Shown here piece after piece: positions 58,824-64,000 of a stretch of 64,000 bases of DNA; the stretch's first letter is position 1, and each line of letters opens with the position of its first letter. The position numbers and the translations under genes were made by a program. The notes below the pieces were generated by a model that did not search any database, was not told where the DNA came from, and saw nothing but the letters and a program-made list of their open reading frames with translations. The stretch covers positions 181,458 through 245,457 of the forward strand of contig JABJIC010000018.1 of assembly GCA_018661465.1 (NCBI GenBank), read 5' to 3'. The stretch is from Gammaproteobacteria bacterium (GTDB taxonomy: Bacteria > Pseudomonadota > Gammaproteobacteria > Pseudomonadales > Pseudohongiellaceae).

Positions 58824-59828
58824 ATGAAGATACAAACGGACGTTAACCTAAAGCCCTATAATAGTTTCGGAATCTCCCAGAGCGCCGCTCATTTCGCAGA
58901 GGTGGAGAATCTGGAAGATCTAAAACAAGCCTTAAGCTATGGCGAAGAACACTTCCTGTCTGTACACATCCTAGGGCAGGGTTCTAATACGCTGTTCATC
59001 CAGGATTACCCCGGTTTGCTTATTCACATGGCCTGTTTGGGAATCGAACGCTTCGAGGACAGCGGAATTGTCAAAGCCGCCTGCGGTGAAAACTGGCACC
59101 AATTTGTAGAATATTGCTTGAAGAACAATCTCCATGGTATTGAAAACCTTGCGCTTATACCCGGAACAATAGGTGCCGCACCGATACAAAATATCGGCGC
59201 CTACGGAGTAGAGCTAGAGCAATTAGTCCTCGGTGTAGAGGTGTTCAATCGTGAAACGGCCACTGTCGAAGTGCTAAGCCGCGAGCAATGTGAATTCAGT
59301 TACAGAGACAGTATTTTCAAGAGCGGCGCTAAAAACAAGTATGTTGTGCTTTCCCTCGCATTGCAGCTCAATGCCAGTCCTGTGGTCCATACGGATTACG
59401 CTGCGCTAAAGCAGCAGCTTACAGGTGTTGAAGAACCTGGACCGAGGGACGTGTTCGAGGCGGTCTGCTCAATTCGTCAAACCAAACTGCCAGACCCATC
59501 AGCCCTAGGTAACGCTGGAAGTTTCTTTAAGAACCCACTGATTTCACAGGATAAATTTTCAAGCTTGTCTTCGGAGTATCCGGACATTCCCTGCTTTGAC
59601 AGTGGCGAGGAGGGCTTGCTTAAAGTCCCTGCAGCCTGGTTCATTGAGAAGGCCGGCTGGAAGGGGCGCCGTAAAGGAGATGCGGGTGTTCACGAACAAC
59701 ATGCTCTGGTTCTGGTGAACTATGGTGAAGCCTCTGGAGAAGACATTTTGCTGTTGGCCCAGGACATCAGTAATTCCGTTTTACAGAGCTTCGGCATAGC
59801 CTTGCAGCCAGAGGTGAATTTCGTCTAA
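58824..59828 (+). CDS. murB: UDP-N-acetylenolpyruvoylglucosamine reductase
   Basis: MurB reduces the enolpyruvyl ether to give UDP-MurNAc, using NADPH and FAD. The 334-residue protein has the FAD-binding HILGQGSNTLF region, GIENLALIPGTIGAAPIQNIGAYG, and YRDSIFK with the catalytic serine in GNAGSFFKNP. It has the E. coli-like (type I) layout. The ATG is preceded only by a weak site. Confidence 0.96.
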   Translation: MKIQTDVNLKPYNSFGISQSAAHFAEVENLEDLKQALSYGEEHFLSVHILGQGSNTLFIQDYPGLLIHMACLGIERFEDSGIVKAACGENWHQFVEYCLKNNLHGIENLALIPGTIGAAPIQNIGAYGVELEQLVLGVEVFNRETATVEVLSREQCEFSYRDSIFKSGAKNKYVVLSLALQLNASPVVHTDYAALKQQLTGVEEPGPRDVFEAVCSIRQTKLPDPSALGNAGSFFKNPLISQDKFSSLSSEYPDIPCFDSGEEGLLKVPAAWFIEKAGWKGRRKGDAGVHEQHALVLVNYGEASGEDILLLAQDISNSVLQSFGIALQPEVNFV

Positions 59829-60047
59829 ACATTGCAATTCTGTAATATTTTCTAGCCCTCGATTAGCTTTCTCACAAGCACCTAGCAGGCCGATTTTCCT
59901 CAAACTGTGAACCAGTTCCCGTTTCTCCGTTACAAATTTGTGAGCCAATTTTGTATATGCTACTAATTAGTCTGCTATGTGATTGACGGGTCCTACAAAA
60001 AATCCAATGAAACGAGACTCAAACTACTAAGAAGGGGGAGTTAAATT

Positions 60048-60770
60048 GTGGATATCGGACAAAAACGAAAGATCTCAGTACTGCTAGTTGATTTCTATGA
60101 ACTGGTGCGTGTCGGCATATCCAGACTCATCGACGAGCAAGACGATATGTTCGTAGCCGCCCAAGCAGGGAGTGGTGATGAAGCCTTAGAGGTTTTGGCA
60201 AGCGAAGAATTCCCTACCCCTGACGTAATCTTGATGGATGCTCGTATGCCCGGTCTTGGAGGCATAGAAGCAACCAAACTTATCCTGGAAGCCTTTCCCG
60301 ATTGTAAGGTCGTTGCTATGTCCACGGTAGCGACTGGCGTGATCCCGTCGCAGATATTGAGAGCAGGGGCACGTGGCTTTATTACAAAGAGCGCTCCGGT
60401 GGATACCATGCTTGGTGCCCTGCGTGCTGTGAACGAGGGAAACCGTTACGTCACCCCTGAGTTAGCTGCTAATCTTTCGGTAAAACCCTTCAACAGGGAC
60501 CGAGGTTGTATCTTCAACCGCTTGTCACGTCGCGAGTTGCAGATATCCATCATGCTGACAGACGGTAAGCGAGTGAGTGAGATTGCAAGCATTCTCAAAC
60601 TGAGCCCGAAGACCGTCTATAGCTATCGCTACAGGATCTTCGAAAAAATGGGCATCAGAAGCGATATTGAATTAACTATTCTAGCTGTAAAACATGGACT
60701 TACAGAGGATACAAGAGAATTTGATTCAATTCCCTATCGCGGCCGCCTGGTAGACAAGTCGGTAGCCTGA
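60048..60770 (+). CDS. uvrY: GacA/UvrY-family response regulator with altered acidic pocket
   Basis: A 240-residue NarL/FixJ-type regulator: receiver domain (about residues 8-125) and C-terminal LuxR-type helix-turn-helix (LSRRELQISIMLTDGKRVSE, then LKLSPKTVYSYRYRIFEKM). The position upstream of uvrC fixes it as the GacA/UvrY orthologue, partner of BarA/GacS in the Csr/Rsm cascade. The phosphoryl aspartate D64 (ILMDARMPG) and the conserved K114 are present. The usual aspartate pair at the N-terminus reads D15-F16 instead of D-D. The GTG start follows AAGGGGGAG. Confidence 0.92.
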   Translation: MDIGQKRKISVLLVDFYELVRVGISRLIDEQDDMFVAAQAGSGDEALEVLASEEFPTPDVILMDARMPGLGGIEATKLILEAFPDCKVVAMSTVATGVIPSQILRAGARGFITKSAPVDTMLGALRAVNEGNRYVTPELAANLSVKPFNRDRGCIFNRLSRRELQISIMLTDGKRVSEIASILKLSPKTVYSYRYRIFEKMGIRSDIELTILAVKHGLTEDTREFDSIPYRGRLVDKSVA

Positions 60771-60889
60771 TTCATATCACTTGTGAGCCAATGCGGCATC
60801 CGCTACCCTCAGGCGCTTTAGCACTGTTTGTTAGTCTATTAATTGGACTATTTGGCTAGACAAGTGCCTGATCGAGTGTGCTACACCCC

Positions 60890-62782
60890 ATGTCACCGCA
60901 AACCCCTACAGAACAGCCTGAAACCGCCCCTGAGGCTGATCAGAACATCCTCAAGGTCTTTGACCACAAAAGCTTCCTGGCGAATCTAAGCAGCCGTCCC
61001 GGCGTCTATCGCATGGTCGATGAAGAAGGGACTGTAATCTATGTGGGAAAGGCAAAGAACCTAAAGAAGCGGGTAACCAGCTATTTCAGGGCATCCGGCT
61101 TGACCACCAAGACCATGGCCATGGTTGCAAAGATCCAGGATATCGAAGTAACCATCACCAATAGTGAGACCGAGGCTCTATTGCTGGAACAGAGCCTCAT
61201 CAAGAGTGCTCGGCCGGTCTACAATATTCAGCTCAGAGACGACAAATCCTACCCTTATATCCTGCTTACCGAGAAAGACGAGTATCCGCGCCTGAGCTTT
61301 TACCGAGGAAGTCGGAAACGGCAGGGAAAGTTCTTCGGACCATATCCCAGCGCTCATGCCACTCGAGATACACTTCAAGTATTACAGAAAGTATTTAAGA
61401 TAAGACAATGTCAGGACTCATATTTTAAGAATAGATCCAGGCCTTGCTTGCAGCATCAGATAGACCGATGTACGGCCCCCTGTGTTGGCCTGATCGATCC
61501 CGAGGAATACTCAAGAGACGTGCACTATTCCACCTTGTTCTTACAAGGAAAGAGTAATGTTCTGCATAAGGAGTTGACTCGCTCCATGGAGAGCGCCGCG
61601 GCAAAAGAAGATTTCGAGCGTGCAGCCTCTATTCGTGACCAAATCGTGGACCTGAGGCGAATTCAGGAGCAGCAGTTCGTCGCCAATCAGGGTGGTGACG
61701 CAGATATTATAGCTGCAGCAATTGAGGGCTCCTATGCCAGTGTCCACGTAATCTATGTCAGGGCGGGCAGAATTATAGGCAGCAAGAGTTTTTTCCCCAA
61801 ATTCAGACTCATGGACAGCAGAGAGCAGTTACTTGAGGCTTTCCTTTCCCAGCTATACCTGGGTGATGAGCAGACGGCCAACATCCCGGCAGAGATTATC
61901 ACCCAGGCTATTTCAGAAGACGGAGGGGACATTGAAGAAGCGTTGAATTATGTGGCACAGCGGAAAGTGAAGCTGGCCACTCGAGTGAGAGGGCACCGAG
62001 CCAAATGGCTCGAGCTCGCTGACACCAATGCAAGAGAGTCCTTGCAGGCGAACATAAGCAATAAACAAAATATAACGAAAAGATTCAGATCGTTACAGGA
62101 GTCTCTTAAGCTAGAATCTATACCTGAGCGTATCGAATGCTTCGATATCAGTCATACTTCAGGGGAAGAGACAGTGGGCTCCTGCGTGGTATTCGACTCA
62201 AATGGCGCGGTGAAGAGTGATTACCGTCGCTTTAACATCAAGGATATCAGCCCGGGCGATGATTATGCCGCCATGGAGCAGGTCCTCACCCGCCGTTTCA
62301 CGCGGCTTGCCAGGGGAGAGGCAAAGATCCCTGACATTCTGCTGATCGATGGAGGCAAGGGGCAGCTCACCCAGGCAAGGAAGGTTCTTGAGGAATTTCA
62401 GTTACCTGAGATCCAGTTATTAGGTATCGCTAAAGGTATTAGCAGAAGAGCGGGGCAAGAAACCTTATTCCTGGAGCTTAACGGCAGGTATAAAGAGATC
62501 GCACTGCCTACACAATCCCCAGCGCTGCACTTGTTACAGCAAGTTAGAGACGAAGCCCATAGGTTCGCGATTACAGGACACCGTCAGCGGCGAGCCAAGG
62601 CGAGGAAGCAATCTGCTCTTGAGCAGATCCCTGGGCTGGGGCCCAAGCGCAGAAGAGACTTGCTAAGACACTTTGGTGGTCAGCAGGAGATAGTGAGGGC
62701 CAGTGAATCGGATCTTGCGAAAGTTACTGGGATAAGTAAGAAGTTGGCCGAAAACATATATGAGTATTTACATAATAATTAA
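60890..62782 (+). CDS. uvrC: Excinuclease ABC subunit C
   Basis: UvrC makes both incisions in nucleotide-excision repair. About 630 residues: an N-terminal GIY-YIG nuclease (PGVYRM, then VIYVGKAKNLKKR), a UVR motif (EDFERAASIRDQI) that binds UvrB, an RNase H-like second nuclease (ECFDISHTSGE region, then LLIDGGKGQL) and a helix-hairpin-helix end (LEQIPGLGPKRRRDLLRHFG). ATG 60890 is used; an in-frame GTG at 60878 adds four residues. It forms the conserved gacA/uvrY-uvrC pair. Confidence 0.96.
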   Translation: MSPQTPTEQPETAPEADQNILKVFDHKSFLANLSSRPGVYRMVDEEGTVIYVGKAKNLKKRVTSYFRASGLTTKTMAMVAKIQDIEVTITNSETEALLLEQSLIKSARPVYNIQLRDDKSYPYILLTEKDEYPRLSFYRGSRKRQGKFFGPYPSAHATRDTLQVLQKVFKIRQCQDSYFKNRSRPCLQHQIDRCTAPCVGLIDPEEYSRDVHYSTLFLQGKSNVLHKELTRSMESAAAKEDFERAASIRDQIVDLRRIQEQQFVANQGGDADIIAAAIEGSYASVHVIYVRAGRIIGSKSFFPKFRLMDSREQLLEAFLSQLYLGDEQTANIPAEIITQAISEDGGDIEEALNYVAQRKVKLATRVRGHRAKWLELADTNARESLQANISNKQNITKRFRSLQESLKLESIPERIECFDISHTSGEETVGSCVVFDSNGAVKSDYRRFNIKDISPGDDYAAMEQVLTRRFTRLARGEAKIPDILLIDGGKGQLTQARKVLEEFQLPEIQLLGIAKGISRRAGQETLFLELNGRYKEIALPTQSPALHLLQQVRDEAHRFAITGHRQRRAKARKQSALEQIPGLGPKRRRDLLRHFGGQQEIVRASESDLAKVTGISKKLAENIYEYLHNN

Positions 62783-62913
62783 AAGCCACGGATCTTCCGG
62801 TTTTCACAAACTTGAGGATGTTAGTGTATCTTTACTTTAAATTTGGAATACAAGCCATTGTTAAATAGCGTAAATATTTTTTGTAATTTAAGCTTCAACA
62901 CAAGAATCCTGTT

Positions 62914-63462
62914 ATGAATTGGGCTAATTTTGCCACCTTAAGCCGTATAGCTCTGATCCCGATAGTCATTGCCTGCTATCACTCAGGCCTAGAAAACTCT
63001 CATTTAATCGCTGCCGTGTTGTTTGGTATAGCCAGTCTTACGGATTGGCTAGATGGTTTTCTCGCAAGAAAGCTGAATCAGACCTCAGACTTCGGAGCAT
63101 TCCTGGACCCGGTGGCTGACAAGATACTGGTAGCCGTTATGCTTATCATGTTGGTAGCGGTGTATCCCCAGCTGTTGATAGCCACAGCAATCATCATCAC
63201 CCGGGAAATCATGGTTTCTGCGTTGAGAGAGTGGATGGCCAGTACAGGGCAACGAGACACAGTGGCAGTAGCCTTTTCAGGAAAACTGAAAACCACGGTA
63301 CAGATGATCGCGATAGCCGCCATGTTGATGGCAAATCCATCACTTCCAGAGTGGGTTTTGACCGCCGGATATATTCTTATCGATATCGCTGCCATCCTCA
63401 GTTTGTACTCAATGTTTCATTATTTTAGAAATGCCTGGCCTGTACTCTTTCCAAAAGACTGA
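62914..63462 (+). CDS. pgsA: CDP-diacylglycerol-glycerol-3-phosphate 3-phosphatidyltransferase
   Basis: PgsA makes phosphatidylglycerol phosphate, the first step toward phosphatidylglycerol. The 182-residue inner-membrane enzyme carries the full CDP-alcohol phosphotransferase motif (DWLDGFLARKL, then DFGAFLDPVADK) and several membrane helices. The ATG opens MNWANFATLSRI, normal for the family. It sits between uvrC and the tRNA cluster, as in Pseudomonas. Confidence 0.96.
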   Translation: MNWANFATLSRIALIPIVIACYHSGLENSHLIAAVLFGIASLTDWLDGFLARKLNQTSDFGAFLDPVADKILVAVMLIMLVAVYPQLLIATAIIITREIMVSALREWMASTGQRDTVAVAFSGKLKTTVQMIAIAAMLMANPSLPEWVLTAGYILIDIAAILSLYSMFHYFRNAWPVLFPKD

Positions 63463-63499
63463 AAAGGGACGAAAACATAGTATTTCCGGCGACTTCAGC

Positions 63500-63527
63500 T
63501 TGACTTGCATAACTTAGGCATTAGAAT
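63500..63527 (+). promoter_or_regulatory. Promoter of the tRNA cluster
   Basis: TTGACT (63500-63505) and TAGAAT (63522-63527) are 16 bases apart, followed by a GC-rich stretch (AAGCGCC) like the discriminators of stringently controlled stable-RNA promoters. The start would fall near 63534, about 80 bases before tRNA-Gly. Confidence 0.7.
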
Positions 63528-63615
63528 AAGCGCCTCTTTTGGGGGCCAGTCTGATCGATGATTAAATAATCGATTAGAATTAAGAAAAAGCTCTTGAAAG
63601 GATGGCGAATAAAGC

Positions 63616-63691
<76 letters not shown>

Positions 63692-63806
63692 TTTTTCAGG
63701 TACAAAATCACCGTAGATTTCATTACCCAGAATACAGACAAGCAATCTCTGTGTTCTGCTATGGTTTGTAAGCTCGAAAAGCTAGACCTTGTTGTGTAGC
63801 AATAGT

Positions 63807-63880
63807 GGCTGAGTGGCAGAGTGGTCATGCAGCGGACTGCAACTCCGTGTACGCCGGTTCGATTCCGACCTCAGCCTCCA
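63807..63880 (+). tRNA. tRNA-Cys (GCA)
   Basis: A 74-base tRNA with encoded CCA. Acceptor GGCTGAG pairs with CTCAGCC; the anticodon loop CTGCAAC within GCGGA/TCCGT gives GCA; the T loop is TTCGATT. It follows tRNA-Gly by 115 bases. Confidence 0.96.
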
Positions 63881-63920
63881 TATTATTAACTGGATCAATA
63901 TCTTAATTGATATTTCCAAT

Positions 63921-63940
63921 CTAGACTGTAAAGAGTCTAG
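63921..63940 (+). other. Hairpin in the tRNA-Cys to tRNA-Leu spacer
   Basis: CTAGACT and AGTCTAG form a perfect 7-bp stem around the loop GTAAAG. There is no U-run, so it looks more like a processing or spacer structure of the precursor RNA than a terminator. Confidence 0.5.
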
Positions 63941-63954
63941 CCATCACTTCTATT

Positions 63955-64000
63955 GCCCGGATGGCGAAATTGGTAGACGCAAGGGACTTAAAATCCCTCG
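63955..64000 (+). tRNA. tRNA-Leu (UAA), 5' part
   Basis: The window ends inside this gene. The acceptor strand GCCCGGA, a class II-type D arm (GGTAGACGC region) and the anticodon arm AGGGA-CTTAAAA-TCCCT with anticodon UAA are present, then the start of the long variable arm. The Gly-Cys-Leu order after pgsA matches Pseudomonas. Confidence 0.93.

Noticed and set aside
62789..62804. CGGA-TCT-TCCG stem plus four Ts after uvrC as a terminator
   Set aside because: The stem is only 4 bp and the T-run is short; support is too weak to list it as a feature.

Overview
The window is a stretch of gammaproteobacterial chromosome made almost entirely of conserved housekeeping genes. Gene content and order resemble the Pseudomonas/Cellvibrio/Oceanospirillum side of the class: accD-folC-SPOR-cvpA-purF, topA/lexA/nagZ/hpt, etfBA, rne, lolCDE-comEC-exbBD-msbA-lpxK-ycaR-kdsB-ptp-murB, and gacA/uvrY-uvrC-pgsA followed by tRNA-Gly, tRNA-Cys and tRNA-Leu. 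Base composition looks moderate. I see no prophage, insertion sequence, CRISPR array or obvious genomic island. I do not assign a genus. Layout: 1-5062 carries accD, folC, a SPOR protein, cvpA and purF on the plus strand. 5097-16629 holds two MoxR/DUF58 modules that meet tail to tail. The plus-strand module is a broken moxR, a DUF58 gene and a TgpA-type transglutaminase. The minus-strand module is a seven-gene BAT operon: moxR, DUF58, DUF4381, batA, a batB/batC fusion, batD and, at the end, a SUI1/YciH factor. 16768-25171 carries a 1619-residue NAD-glutamate dehydrogenase, pyrD, a small glutaredoxin-like gene, tatD and ilvE. 25531-32383 carries topA, lexA with its own SOS box, a small DUF6763-like gene, nagZ, an MscS channel and hpt. 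32467-40036 is a minus-strand operon of mnmH, an AddB-like nuclease and an AddA/UvrD-like helicase-nuclease. 40247-45623 carries a DUF1285 gene, etfB, etfA, a bidirectional terminator and rne. 45624-46724 is a gene-poor 1.1 kb region containing a strong rne promoter and a structured rne leader. 46725-50661 carries a serine-recombinase-like gene followed by lolCDE. 50795-59828 is the envelope-biogenesis run from comEC to murB. 60048-64000 carries uvrY/gacA, uvrC, pgsA and the tRNA cluster, whose last member runs off the window. How the genes work together: envelope assembly dominates (lipoprotein release, lipid A-core flipping, LpxK, KdsB, MurB, ExbB/D). DNA repair is also prominent (LexA, UvrC, AddAB-like pair, TopA), and nucleotide and amino-acid metabolism fill the rest. 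The points most worth a second look are these. The first moxR carries a perfect 25-bp tandem duplication plus a separate one-base loss, while a second moxR is intact. A small serine-recombinase relative, lacking one expected catalytic arginine, sits between rne and lolC. The inferred rne leader is about 650 nt long and contains a perfect two-tier hairpin. The UvrY/GacA-like regulator has lost one residue of its acidic pocket. I did not find a wholly new system that I could defend.
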